A stretch of DNA of 64,000 nt from Callipepla californica brunnescens (Eukaryota; Chordata; Aves; Galliformes; Odontophoridae). Positions 23,207-35,075 of the stretch are shown here, piece by piece; position 1 is the stretch's first letter, and each line of letters begins with the position of its first letter. The stretch lies in contig JALIRH010000063.1 of the NCBI GenBank assembly GCA_023055505.1, positions 1,877,501 to 1,941,500 of the forward strand. Direction: 5' to 3'. The position numbers and the translations under genes were made by a program. A model generated the notes under the pieces. The model saw only the letters and a program-made list of their open reading frames with translations, was not told the DNA's origin and made no database searches.

Positions 23207-26200
23207 ACAACAGAGAAGTCTGAAGCCTGCATCTGGGATGCTTTTGGTGCTGGGCCTTCAGGAAAAAGCAGATTCCAAAAACACCTCCAGCCACATCAAA
23301 GCAGCAAGATGCCCCTTGCTCAGGAAGCCAAGGGGGAGGATTTGCTGGAGTTGGACCAGGAGGGAAGGAGATACTTTAGGTGCTGGACAGCAGATCTCTG
23401 TGCGGGGAGGTTGAAAGGCTGCAGAGGCAATCACTGTTGTGCTGCTGCTCCCGATGCTGCAGATACCTCAAGCAGGACCTATAATTGCAATTTGAAGTGC
23501 CCTCAGCTCACAGAGAAGGACATCTGAGGGAGAAGGCGTACCAAAGCCTGCTCTGCGGGATAAGGGAGGAACAAGGAGGAACACCATGCATCTCAAAGAG
23601 GACAGGTCCGCAATTAAACGTATTAAAGGACCGTGACAAAACAGAGAGAAAGAAACATGGTAAATACAGCACATACAAGCAGCCCTGGAGATGTATCAGA
23701 ACAAATACAGGGCAAGAAATTATTACATATAGCTAACAGAGATCCACATTAGGAATAGTATTACAAGAGAGATTACCTCTGTCAAAGCCGACCCCTGGAG
23801 ACCCCCCGAGGCTAAGGCCTGTCCTCCACAGCTGCTCCTGAGGCCCTCATGAAACAGGGCCACTGCTATTACAGCACGGGAGCTGCCCCTGCCCTCTCCT
23901 CACCAAAACAGAACAGCCCACAACCAGCAGTGAGCTGAGCCCCCACCCCTGGACTGAAGCTGTGGGATGAGGTTTGAGCAGTGGGTGAAGGCAGGCAGGG
24001 CAGGCTCAGGACGGGGATGGGCTGCAGCACAGCTGTACTCGCTGCCTCACTAAAGCAATTCCTCCAACAACATCCTTCCTCTTACCAACCAGCCAGCTCA
24101 AGTTTGCTGGACTAACTGAAACTCAGCAGACCTCCCTTACAAATTGCCTTGAAACCCGGAACAAAACGTGTGCTAGAAACAAAGGTCAGGAACCATGTGT
24201 GATGTGGTTCTCACAGACAGAAAGGGCTTCCCTGGATAAGAGACAGCCCAGGATGCTCCACCACATGCTCCCTGTGACTGGGGACCACACCGAGGTAACT
24301 GAACACATTCCATTTGTGTGCTGAAGTTCAGGGAGCTGCCAGACAGGTCTGCCTGGTGATCCCAGTGAGAGCAGGACTGCGTCCTGGTCTGCAGGAATGC
24401 TTTGGGGCTGCTCACACCACAGGGGTGTGCTCATTTCATTACGGATCCCATGAAACAATAATGCAGTATGGAATATAAAACCTGAAGTTTAACAGGGACC
24501 TACACTTCTTGTTTTGTTTTTTCTTTCTTAAAGCAGTCAGTGATTTCTTAATACAGATTTCTTAATGAAAGAAATATTGTTGATGAGAATGTTGGAGGGG
24601 AAAAAAGTTCTATCTTTCTCAATTTTAATGTGAGCCTGCTTCTGGCTCATGCACATCTCCTCAGTTTTTCCTTGTCTGTTTTCAAAAGGATTCTTGCACA
24701 TTCTTGCACTCTGGAAATGCTAGGAGAGCATTGAAGTGGAGGATGGACAGCTATTATCACCAGCAAAATCTATGCAACCAGTAATTTTGGTGTATCAAAC
24801 CTCCAGGCACCAAACATTGCTTTTGAATCACAGGAACCCAAGGATCTTTATGCTAACCAACTTAAAGATGCTGAGTGCCTTCTCTGGAGGTTTTCTTTCC
24901 ATTGAAGCACACCGTGTGTTGTTCCTTGGGCTTTTCTTCCTGCTGTGCTTGAGACTTGGTCAGGGGACCATGGGAGGTGCTGCGAGTACAGGGCTGAATG
25001 TGTTCCTGCACATGGCATGACGGTGCATTGCCAGAACAAGCCAGCTGCTAAGCAAAGAATTCAGCTTTGCCCCTTCCACGTGTTTGAAATTCATCTGCAG
25101 ATGGATTTTCTGCAAGACTGTTATATACAGCAACCCACTTTAGCCAAGGCATCAGCTCACCTGTATCGCAGAGGATAGCTGCTGGGTGGATGCAAATCAA
25201 GAGTCGATGCTTTGGAGGTGCCCTGTGCAGTGCCACACCAAGACATCTCCACCATCACGCTGGAGGAACAGCCAAAGCAACAAACAACAACCCACAGCTC
25301 ACAGCAAACAGCCACAGAGGGTCTCAGCTACACAATACCTGTGGCTTTAGCTCAGGCAGATGGAACTTGTCCAAACACGGGTACAGGTGAACCCAAACAT
25401 CCAAATTTCACCACTTCCCGCACAGCTGTGGTGCTTGGGAAAAAGCTCGTAGTCAAACAGAAATACAGTATCTGCAGTAAAATACATACAAAATCACTGG
25501 GAAAGTAATTGCTTTTTGTATAAATGGGCTTTAAAATTTTCTCTGGCGTAGAAGTCCCTTCAAAAAGGGAAAGAATAAATTTGCCGCATGTGAATTTATT
25601 CAAAGCTAGTAGATTCAGTATAATGAAATCCTCCTAAGTAAATATCTGATAAAGAAGCAAACACTTAGCACTTGACCCTGGGAGCTGGGATTTCTCTACA
25701 TGCAGTTCTCATGCAGAGCAGCAAAGCTTTGGGGCTGGCAGCTCTGAGGGCTGTGAGGGGAAAATCCCCACCAGGGCTCAGAGCACAGTTATGTGCCAAA
25801 TGCTTCTAGAAGATGCTCCTGCTTCCTCTGCAGGGCACTCTGTGAAGGCCCCCGGCTCACAGTCTGTGCTGCACCCTTCCTCTGCCAAGAGCGAGGATGC
25901 CCGGGACCATCCAGGAGACCTGCAAGCATCTACATAGATTGCTGAGATTTTTCCCCTGACTTCTTTGCCCTGTTGCCCCAGATATGAGCAGCAGCACACT
26001 TAGGTTTTTTTCTGACAGAGATGTTTCTTCTGAGAGAAACTTTACTTGTTGCTTAAACATGAGATGGAAAGGAGGAGCCATTCGGTTGCAGCAAAGACTT
26101 GCATTCCTGCAACGCAAAACTCACCCAGAGCACTGCCATGCCCCAAAGTGTCCACCAGAGCAGGAGGGCTGAGTGTGAGCACTCTGTGGCTTCACAGTGG

Positions 26201-28278
26201 GACCCTCCCAGCTCCCAGCTGGTTCACTGTTCCTCCACCCAGTGCCCCCAGTGACAGCTGAGCAGGCAACTCCTACCCCCCCCAGCAGTAACTGACCCCT
26301 GGCTTAAACACACGTTGAACTCAGCCATTGGATGTGGGACTGTCAGAGCAGTAACAGAAAACCTCGACAAATTCATGTGATCACTGTATACAGCACAGAG
26401 CAGAAGAGCCTCCTGGAGAAGCATGTGTGAAGTTTTCCCATGAAAAACGATGTTGCTTCATGTCTTTTCTAGCTGGAAACCACTCAGCAGTATCTGTCAC
26501 TACTGACAACTGGGATGCGAGCTTCGAAGCAGTCAGTCTCCAATTTCAGCTGGAACCAGTTTCCTACAGACACCGATATCCAAGGTAGATAATTGTTATT
26601 CCAGAAAGCAGAACTCTTACAATAAGAGGAAAAACTTTCCATTCTCCAAGCCACACATCAGCTCTGCCAGTATTCAGGTCACAGGCACTTCACAGTGATC
26701 TGGTCTGTGGGCACCCACCTGCTGACCCCCACAAAACCCCCATCAGACAGGGGAGTACACCGTACACGGGTACAGAGCTGGGTGCTGCTCACACAGCTGC
26801 CAAAGCTGCAGTTGGGACCACTGACGACTCTTCTTGGCCTCCCCAGCAATGGGTTTTAAGGCAATAGGCACTGTGATGCTTTAGGTCCTGTTTGTGAACC
26901 ACTGAGACAAGCTCAGTCCCAGCCCAGGAAAAGACAAAAAGAAAAGCCTGAAGTTGTTACCTGGAAAAAAAGATTGTCTACCAGTGGAAAAAAAAATTGA
27001 GGGCAATGACTCCCTGTGTCCTTGAGACTGTCTCTAAGAAGGACAGAGAGAAATAGCACAAACTAGAAAGGAGAAAAAACATCCCTTCCATGAGACTACT
27101 GCCCAGGACCACTGGGTGCAAGCAGGTATTGAACACACCATGTCCCCCATCCTCTTTGGCAGCAGCCATGGTGCAGAGGGGTCTCAGGGGCCAGCAGCAC
27201 CTCAGAGGCCTAGGAGCCACCGCAGCAGCCACCAGCAGCAGCTTGGGGAAGGTGGGGGGCAGCTATGGGGTGTGAGGGGATCCAGGCTCACAGCCACAGG
27301 ACCAGCACTGCCAGGGCAGCACAGGCCCCCAGGAATAAGCATGTGAGCGGATCTGCATCCGCGCAGCTGTACACCACCTTTTGCACAGAGCTCAGGCCTC
27401 CCAGCTGCGCTAATTAATCGCTGGAGGAGCTCTCAGTGCCTTGCCGTGCTGCAGAGAGCCGCTCGCTGCCGCAGTCAGTCACGCTGCTGCTCTGCCTGGG
27501 GAGCTCCTGCTCCCCACCACCCACACCCCTTTCTACTTCAAAAGGGTCAGATCGGACAGAGCTGAGACTCATTGCTCCCTCCGTCTTCATCACTTCCTCC
27601 TCTGCCACCCAGCAACCCAACCACCCGACAGGCTCAGAGCATCGCTGGACGTCCCGCACGCTGCTCCATCAGGAATTTGCTCGCAGCCCTCCCAGCATGG
27701 CTCCCCAGCTCTCAGTGACCCAACTCAGGCTGTCCCCCCCCATTTCCACACCCACAGACTGTGGCAGACCGTGGGACAAAACCTCCTGAAGATACGCTGC
27801 ACCAAGGGCCCTGGAGCAGCAGCTCTGCACAGCCTGACAGCCCCACGAGGCACCACACACACCCGTCCTCTGCCGCCAGGAGCGGCAGTCGCACCGGTTT
27901 TCAACATATGATTCGGAGCTGAATCAGACTGTAACCAATATGTTAGCAAGGCAGGCCAGATTCCTGCAGGAGTGGGGCTAGGAGGTGGTGTCTGCTAGCA
28001 GAGTGCTTTCGGTTTGAGGTTTGCTTTGGAGTTGTTGCACCTCCAGCTGTGATGAAGAATCCTCCCTGAATGCTGTATGGCAGGAGCCTGGCTCCTTACT
28101 GAGCTGTGTGAGCAGAGCCTGAGCCAAGAGGTGCTGAGGAACCACTGCTCCTGTGGGATGCTGTGGGTCAAGTGGGTGCACCTCAGGCTGCCCCAATGCT
28201 GCCTCTGCTCTGTAGGCAAGCAGAGACTACTCAGCCCCTGTGCTGCCATCCTGGCACTATCATGGTCACTAAATGCTA
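23207..28278. other. Intron 2 segment without gene
   Basis: Five kilobases of ordinary intronic DNA. I recognised no CR1, exon or RNA gene. The stretch 27360-27900 is somewhat richer in C and in pyrimidines but carries no CpG island. Confidence 0.5.
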
Positions 28279-28306
28279 TTTTTTTTTTTTTTTTTAAGAA
28301 AAAAAA
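28279..28306. repeat. T17 / A8 homopolymer foldback
   Basis: Seventeen T (28279-28295), then AAG, then eight A (28299-28306). The A/T arms are self-complementary and such tracts are prone to slippage. Confidence 0.9.
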
Positions 28307-31300
28307 GGTTTGATTGCAAAGTTAGTGAACAATCCAGATGCCGGAGTGAAAATCTAGAGCAAGGTTAAGTATTTTTTTCCCTTCCATACAGCTGCACTGG
28401 AGGTGAATGAACACCAGAGCGCTCTGATTTCCTGCCTGGTTCCAATAAATGTTGCACTCCCAGGCACCCAAAGGGACTGCTGTGGTTTGTCAAAACCAAT
28501 TAATTTTCTTCCACAGAATGCTTCAGGCACCTCAAAATGTCATTCAAGAGCTAGCACACGTCTAAGGAGGAGGGAAAGGCGGCAGGCAGGTGCTGCAGCA
28601 GGAGCACAGCCCCCTTCACTCCCCGCAGCAGGCGAGGCGACAACGCGTGCAGCGTCACAGAAACACCACGCTGTGAGCCCCGTGAATACCAACAAGGAGC
28701 TGCCGCTTCTGGAACACACCAGGAATACGTTTCCTGAGGGAGAACGCGAAGCTGAGAGCTTGCCTTTCTCACTCGTGCTTCCTCAGATCCATCGCTCGAT
28801 GCTGGTAACGAGCCAGAAGTTACAAACTGAGCGGTTGTTATTAAGGAAGATGAGCTCTGGGGTCAGGATTCCCAGGTTCCCTTCCCGGCACTCCAACACT
28901 CAGTGCAGAGGAAGGATTCTTCTCTTCTGCACCTCAGTTTACCCAGTGCACAGAGTGCAGTGCTTTCCCTCTCTGCTGTTGTGGGAAGTGGGAGCCAAAT
29001 TGTTTGCAAGTAATTTTAATAATCAGCCATGAAATGCACTAGGTGCAAGCATGGTGTAATCATGCCACAGTCTCTTCAGTGAACAACTAGACACTGAGAA
29101 TAAGACTACACTGGAACTACCATTTATCCTTTGCATCCCCAGGTATCACAGGGTGTAAAGCAGCCATCTTTCACCCCGCTACAAAAGCTAGCAATGGAGG
29201 ACACATTCTTCCTGGGCACTTCTGTTCTGCAGAAGGGGCACAGGACAAAAGAATGAGAACGCTGAACACTTTGTGTTGAGCACCCTCAGTTCAGTCCACA
29301 CACAGCGGGGAACGTGCAGCTGTTGATGCCCACAAGCAGTGCAGGGCCAGGAGCCAACACTCCTCTGCAGCTCCCAGATCTTGGGTCCAGCATCATCCTT
29401 ACTGTACCACTGGCAATTTGCTGAGTCCTACACAGTGAAAAATGAAAGGGGAATAAATCTGCCTTTCCTTCTGTCCAACAGCCACAGTATCCCCAGCAAC
29501 CGACTTGTCTTTGTTCCCCGAGTCACACCAACCCTGCTGTCTCCTCCTCTATTTACCTGGTGTAACAGTCACAGTGGGGAACTTAATATCCACTCCTTCC
29601 TTCCAGCTACAGCTGGAGGCTTCACTTGGGAACTCAGGATGAGAATGCTGGCTGCTGCCTAAACAGACCCTGCTGGCTTCTCCTATGCCTGCCAGCATCT
29701 GGATCCAGCCCCCAGTCCAAGGCACTACCTGGGCACTTCGGGAACTGTCCCAGCAGAAGCAGCCACATCTCTAACTGCATCTCTTTGCACAGAAACCTCA
29801 CCTGTCCTTCAGACAGGATTCTCTACCCCCTGGAGGAATATCTTGACTCTACATAATTAACAGGCAATAAGTGCCCCTAAGCAGAGCAGGAACACAGCAG
29901 GCCAACAGGTCACCATGGCTGGGTGCTGGCAATAAGGGCTCCATCACGTTACCCACAGCAGATGTCAAAGGTGATCTGCTGTAATGAGCAGTCAGTGCGC
30001 CCACTTAACATGCAAGTTTGCAGCTGCATGTTACCAGGTTCCAGCCAAAGTTCAACAAAACCCACACACGTGCCTCTGAAAACTCACCTCTGCTGCATTC
30101 TCCTCTGCCTGCCCACGTCCTCATTCACTGCTACCAACACACCAACGGAGAAATGACATCGGACTGCTCCCTCCGTACAATAACCCTGAGCCTCCGACAG
30201 CAGCTTCCTTCCTTGCAGCTTATCCCACCCCTCCCAGGGAGAAACAGCAAACCTGCAGCCCATGGCACCCCAGCTGGCAGAGGCACTTGCAGCCTGTAAA
30301 TAACATTTAAAATCTGATACTTCGGTGGAATATGTACATATATTCTATTACTTCGTATCTTGATCTGTGTTGGAGGTGCATTTTTGGTTATCAGCTCCAC
30401 TCGCAGCAGTCTGAATCCCAGGCTACATCCATTCCCCTGCAAATGTAAAGAACCATCTGGAGAGAATAATAAAACAATTAACTTTCCATTAAGAATAATC
30501 TATGTATGTTTTTTAAGGAGGCAAACTATAATGACCTCCACCTCATTATTCCATTTGCATTCCAGTAGGCTGGTTGGGATTTTGCCTGGCTGTTTTTCAG
30601 CAGCCTGAGGGCAGCGATTTGAACTGGAGCTGATGGGAGGACCCCACCGGGCCCTTAACCCGGGGGATGACCTCCCAGAGCCTTCCCAAGGCCTCACCAT
30701 CCCCAAGGGTTTATGTGCCATGGACCATGCACAGCAGCTGGCTGGCTAAGCACATCAGGTTCGCTTTGGGCATGAAGTGCAGAGGAACACACGCAGGAGA
30801 TGCACGCACCTGAGCTGTCTGCTGAGCACCAGGCTCATTTAACTTGTTGCTGACAGCAGCATAAATCATCAGCGACTCCATAAAACTCAGCGCCAGTCCC
30901 CTCTGATTTTGCTAACTCACCAACCAACTGCAAGTGGACTATCCCCACTGAATAGTTTTGCAAAGTGAAAGGGTGCCAAGTGAGGGGTGTTGCCATGCCC
31001 ATCACCCTGCTGCACATGTGCCCCCAGGACACGCAGGCTGCATGCTGATGGAACACTGCACCTTTGTCAGCAGCCCTGATCACAAGCACCTGCCTCAGCT
31101 TCCCAGTGAGCTGTCCTGCACCTCTCACACCACTCTCCAGCCCACGGTCCCCAGCAACAGAGATGGAGCAAGCAGAGTTTAAACTAAAATTAGTTACAAT
31201 GTGAGAACCCCGTTTCAATCACCCAGATCGCTCCTGCGGAGCTGGGCTTTCCAGTCCTGCAACCTGCATAGAGAGAGCTGGCAAACAGCAAGGCAGTGCT

Positions 31301-31585
31301 CAGGCTCTGCAGTACAGCACAGATAGGTCTATTCCCTTCCCACGCAGGCTGATAAGTTTCTCTATGATCTAAAAAAGTCATGCAAATCTGGCACAAATGA
31401 ACAAACCAGTCGCACCTGAGTCCTGCTGGAAAAATCCTGGCCTCAGCTTTGAAATGTTGCAGAACATTTTAATTCACAGCTTCTGCATAGAGGGGGCAGG
31501 TTTTTAGAGTGCGAGCTGAAGGCATTTTAGCCTCAGACTGCCAGCCTGCAGCTGTAGCAGCCCACCTTTCGCTGCTGAACCACCA

Positions 31586-31600
31586 ACACACACACACACA
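31586..31600. repeat. Short (AC)n microsatellite
   Basis: About seven and a half AC units. Confidence 0.85.
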
Positions 31601-31754
31601 TGTAAATGCACCCCATCCCTCAAAGCAGGCTCCTGCTCCTGCACCTGCACGGGCACAGCACCCTGAAGCAGGACCTGTGAAGGCCTCAGCGAGGGTGCTA
31701 ACGTCACGCAAAGAGCAGCCACATGCGGCCATACATTATTCATACACATTACTC

Positions 31755-31767
31755 TAATTATGCAAAT
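31755..31767. promoter_or_regulatory. Composite homeodomain/POU octamer motif
   Basis: TAATTATGCAAAT joins a TAATTA homeodomain core (31755-31760) to a perfect POU octamer ATGCAAAT (31760-31767). The surrounding 80 bp is AT-rich and free of repeats. Such composites are frequent in neural enhancers bound by POU III (Brn) or Oct proteins. Function here is inferred from the motif only. Confidence 0.35.
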
Positions 31768-33375
31768 GCACTAAAAGCTGGAGCATATGTTTCCCTGACA
31801 TCTTCCAGGATGGATGCAATATGGTTCCTGTAGGGGAGAAGAGTGAGGAGAGGGACGATGGGTGTGGGGGCTGGCAGCAGGCACTGTCCCTGTAAAGGGT
31901 GGCACAGGACCGCCCTCTCTGAGCCGAGCTGCTGCCAGGCTGAGGACATCCAAACACTCCTCGCTGATAATACACTGTTGGCTTTGTGCTCAGCGCCGAG
32001 TGGAGTGCTGAGGCTGCGGAACGGCCTAGGCAGATTAAAATAAACCCAAGCAGTTTGGAACGGGGACGTGTTTATCTGGCATCGCACACTTCCTCTTATC
32101 AGCCCTGAGGAGCAGGGAGGGCACAGCAGCAGTGTGCAGGGGCAGCCTGGGGGGGGATGGAGATAGCAGCAGGGGTGAGGAGGGGTGTGGCATCACCCCA
32201 GGTAGTGTCTGCTGTGGGCAGGCAGGCACCTGGCATGCACATTGCTTCTCTGGCACCTGAGGCTGGGGGCTGCCACCAAAGGAAAAGGCCAGGGGCACTC
32301 CGCTGCAGGGTGCTGAAGTCCCATCTGTGGGTTATGGTACTGTGGGTTATGGTGGGGACGTGCTCGTGGTGTGCGGCACGGTGCAGTGAGGCTCCCATTG
32401 TGCAGCACCGTTTGTTGGAAGCACCACAAACACCCCACGGATTTTCCATCCCTCCTGAAGGACCTGCTGTGTGTTTCTTATACCCAGACAAAACAAAAGC
32501 GAGCAAAACAAACGTGATGAAATCGCACAGCTCGCTGGGAGATCTAGGCCATGTTACTGTTATGCCAGTAGTTACCCAAGATCAAAAAGCTGAACAGAAA
32601 ACACTGGCAGCTCCTTTTGTAGCAGCACGTCTGACCAATTTGTGTGTAAGTGATGGAAGAAAGTTCAGTGTGGTGTGTCAGGAAATGCCCCAAACACATC
32701 CATTGCCCCATGAAGTGACAGAGGGTGTACTGGGGCCACGGAGAGAGATTTGTTGGGTAATATTTACTGCAGAATAAAACAATTTAAAGAATTTCATCCT
32801 AGGATATGACTCTAGAGTTAAAATAAGAGCTGTCCTTGGGTGGTGGCACTCTGTTCCATAGCACGGTGTCCCTGGCAGGGGGCCTGCAGGAGGGGTACAG
32901 CCACAGACCCTGCGGGTGTGGGTGCACGAGGGCTCTGTTTCCACCATGTAGAAGAGGGCTTTTTGAAATTTCACATCTCAGCATGGGTTATAGGACCACC
33001 TCACGACATTAAACACTTCCAGTAGCACAGCCCAGATGCACCTGCCTGCAACTGGCAGGTAGGAGGATGTACAGCACTGAATTCTTCAGGATGAAGCACT
33101 CTGTGTAATTTCACATTAGCACTTGCAAGTAATGTGGTCTTTGAGAGAAGTGTACTTCACTTGATATTCCATTTATGAATCAAACCTGAACTCCGCAGCC
33201 CCAGACCCCCAGGGAGACCCACAGAAAGCCTCCGCTACTCTTAGCTGCTGTTTTAACAACTGCACGTTGGAATTTTCAATAGCTCATCTCTTGACTTCAG
33301 GTGGTTTTAGCATTCAACAGACAATAATTGTGCACGACTCCTCGCTTCACAGAATGCTTCCAAAACAGATTTCAA

Positions 33376-33376
<1 letters not shown>

Positions 33377-33406
<30 letters not shown>
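33377..33406. repeat. A30 homopolymer
   Basis: Thirty uninterrupted A on the plus strand. No LINE body precedes it, so it does not look like a retrotransposon tail. The length is likely to vary and to be error-prone in assemblies. Confidence 0.95.
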
Positions 33407-33407
<1 letters not shown>

Positions 33408-33499
33408 ACACCAAAAAACCCTTCAGTCCTTCTGTAGTCAGTTCATCTTGTATCAATCCATTACAGCGACGCACTGTGTTCTATCAGAAGAGTTAAGCA

Positions 33500-33670
33500 G
33501 AAAAAGTGGGAAGCTCTCTTACCTGTAATTGACTGACTGGCCAATAGGAGTCAAGTGCTGGCAAATTGGAGGTGTAATTTCTATTTAATTACAGCATTAA
33601 AAAAATTACATGATATACCTATTTAGCATGCAAAGGAGCAAAATCAAAGCTAATAAGAATAAATTGTAAG
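33500..33670. promoter_or_regulatory. Candidate enhancer block in intron 2
   Basis: Within 170 bp there is an inverted-CCAAT context (GGCCAATAGG, CCAAT at 33541-33545), an NKX2-type TCAAGTG (33551-33557), TTAATTAC (33585-33592) and GCATGCAAAG. It is AT-rich and repeat-free, 1.3 kb from exon 2, and flanked by an A30 and a T18 tract. Sequence appearance suggests constraint, but conservation was not tested. Confidence 0.3.
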
Positions 33671-33704
33671 AGGGGACGTGTACCAAACGTAGCGGCAGTC
33701 TGTC

Positions 33705-33722
33705 TTTTTTTTTTTTTTTTTT
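33705..33722. repeat. T18 homopolymer
   Basis: Eighteen T, complementary to the A30 run about 300 bp upstream. Confidence 0.95.
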
Positions 33723-34936
33723 GAGTTGTTCCTGCTGTGCCTCTGTATTGGCTGGAAAACCTGCATCCTTGGCTCTGACTCCACACCTTGCCAACATGCA
33801 AAACCACGCCGCAGAAATGCATAGGTACAATCAAAAATATGTGGCCAACCCAAAGTGGTGTGTATGCTCTCCATGCAGCACACTGAGTGTCTATCAGTCC
33901 CAGGGAAGAGAATGCAAGAGAAACCCAGACAGACCTCTCTGAAGCTCAAATGCGATACGAGCGAATGGACAGACTAGGAATGGTTTTGCAGGTCTTTAAT
34001 TAAACTCCTTTTAAAGTGCATTTAAAAGAAATCAGTGCCACTTCTGCGTTTAGGCAGAAGGTGATGTCCAGGAGCATGGAACGTGAACAACTCTGTTGAA
34101 ATGAGTACAGCCACTGGCACAAGGCAGCAAGAGGCCCATTCACCACTGGCTTCTAATAACATGTCCCTGCTATGAGAGAACCCGAGTGCACACCGTGCTC
34201 TTTTCTGGGGTAACACACCCATCACGCTCAAGAAGCTTATTTTCTTTAGATTAACTCCATGACACTAAGCTCCAGTCATTGCATTTCAACACAGCTCAGC
34301 TGGAAAACAGTGCTGGGAAGGGGAACCACGCAGGTCCTGAAGACCCTTTGATCCAAAAAGTTCTCAGAGCATGGTGAAGCTTCCCTCAAGTGCCCTTCCC
34401 ATAACTGCCCACCCCCAGCCTGGGGCAACCACCGTGCTCGCGTCAGTGGCAGCAGCAGAGACAGGGTTTTGTTTTGCAGCCCTAGGAGAGCAGAAGCCAA
34501 ACAAGAATTATAGTTTTACCTGCAGTCTCTCTTTAAAAACACATGATTTCCAACGTAAGTCAGATTACCTTTTGAACATTTTCTGCTTGGTCAACAGAAG
34601 TATGAAATTAAAGCACAAATTAAACTACACTCTGTCCTGGAGGAATGGTTGGATTTGAGATGCGTTCAGCATGCCATGCAGAAGGAAACACGGGCACGTG
34701 CTCAGGCAGCAGTGACATGCAGTCCTGGAGAAGCAGACAAATGCAAGCCACACGCTCTCCCGCACGCCTGCTAAATGCATGGCATCAAGCAGCAAGCATC
34801 AACACAGCAGCTGTGCCTCAGCACGAGGAGCCAGCAGAGAGCGTGGCACACCACGAGTGCCCACGTGGGCGATTTCTGCAATGGGGACATTCATGGCCAC
34901 GAGGAAGGCAGCACAGATAAAAGACAGACAGCTTAC
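33723..34936. other. Intron 2, donor-proximal part
   Basis: Intronic DNA between the T18 tract and exon 2. No repeat, exon or RNA gene recognised. Confidence 0.55.
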
Positions 34937-35018
34937 CCCTCTGAGCTGCTGGACGCCACCAAATATCCTCATCACGCCATCAATCTCCTGCTCCAGCCTT
35001 CTGGCCCAGTACTGCATA
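34937..35018 (-). CDS. CACNA2D2: CACNA2D2 coding exon 2: N-terminal helix of alpha2delta-2
   Basis: This 82-bp exon opens with one base completing the Thr codon of exon 1, then encodes 27 residues: [19 protein letters not shown] followed by GGVQQLRG. Mammalian alpha2delta-2 reads [19 protein letters not shown] then GGVQQLRE, so I see three differences: H to Y, V to I, and E to G in the last codon. In the family this segment forms the N-terminal helical part of the extracellular alpha2 polypeptide, before the first Cache and VWA domains, which are not in the window. The acceptor (ttgcag|T) follows a pyrimidine tract of about 50 nt with no earlier AG and a CTGAC branch-point candidate; the donor is GGG|gtaagc. 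The exon ends in phase 0. Confidence 0.92.
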
Positions 35019-35075
35019 CTGCAAGAGACAGACAGGAAGAGAGGAGAAGAAGGGGAGAGAAAGAAAGAGAGTCAG
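35019..35075 (-). promoter_or_regulatory. Splice acceptor region of CACNA2D2 exon 2
   Basis: Read on the minus strand, this holds a CTGAC branch-point candidate (35071-35075), then an unbroken C/T-rich tract and TTGCAG ending at 35019. No AG occurs between the branch point and the acceptor. The branch A lies about 54 nt from the exon, somewhat far, but the clean AG-exclusion zone makes that plausible. The branch point is inferred; the tract and AG are seen directly. Confidence 0.75.

Larger units (their letters stand above)
28307..33376. other. Intron 2 segment with candidate regulatory blocks
   Basis: Intronic DNA without recognisable exons or transposons. AT-rich blocks at about 30300-30600, 31730-31800 and 33080-33350 carry clustered homeodomain-type cores. 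A short AC repeat lies at 31586-31600. These blocks are within about 5 kb of exon 2 and are the most enhancer-like parts of the window by eye. Confidence 0.45.
1..34936 (-). other. CACNA2D2 intron 2 (partial)
   Basis: From the exon 2 donor (gtaagc) to the left edge there is no exon I can support. The contents are CR1 fragments on both strands, microsatellites, small minisatellites, a hairpin and AT-rich blocks, listed separately. Several frames stay open for 200-275 codons (for example 11323-12150 plus), but none shows a recognisable domain. A long intron 2 fits the family, whose genes exceed 100 kb in mammals. Confidence 0.8.
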
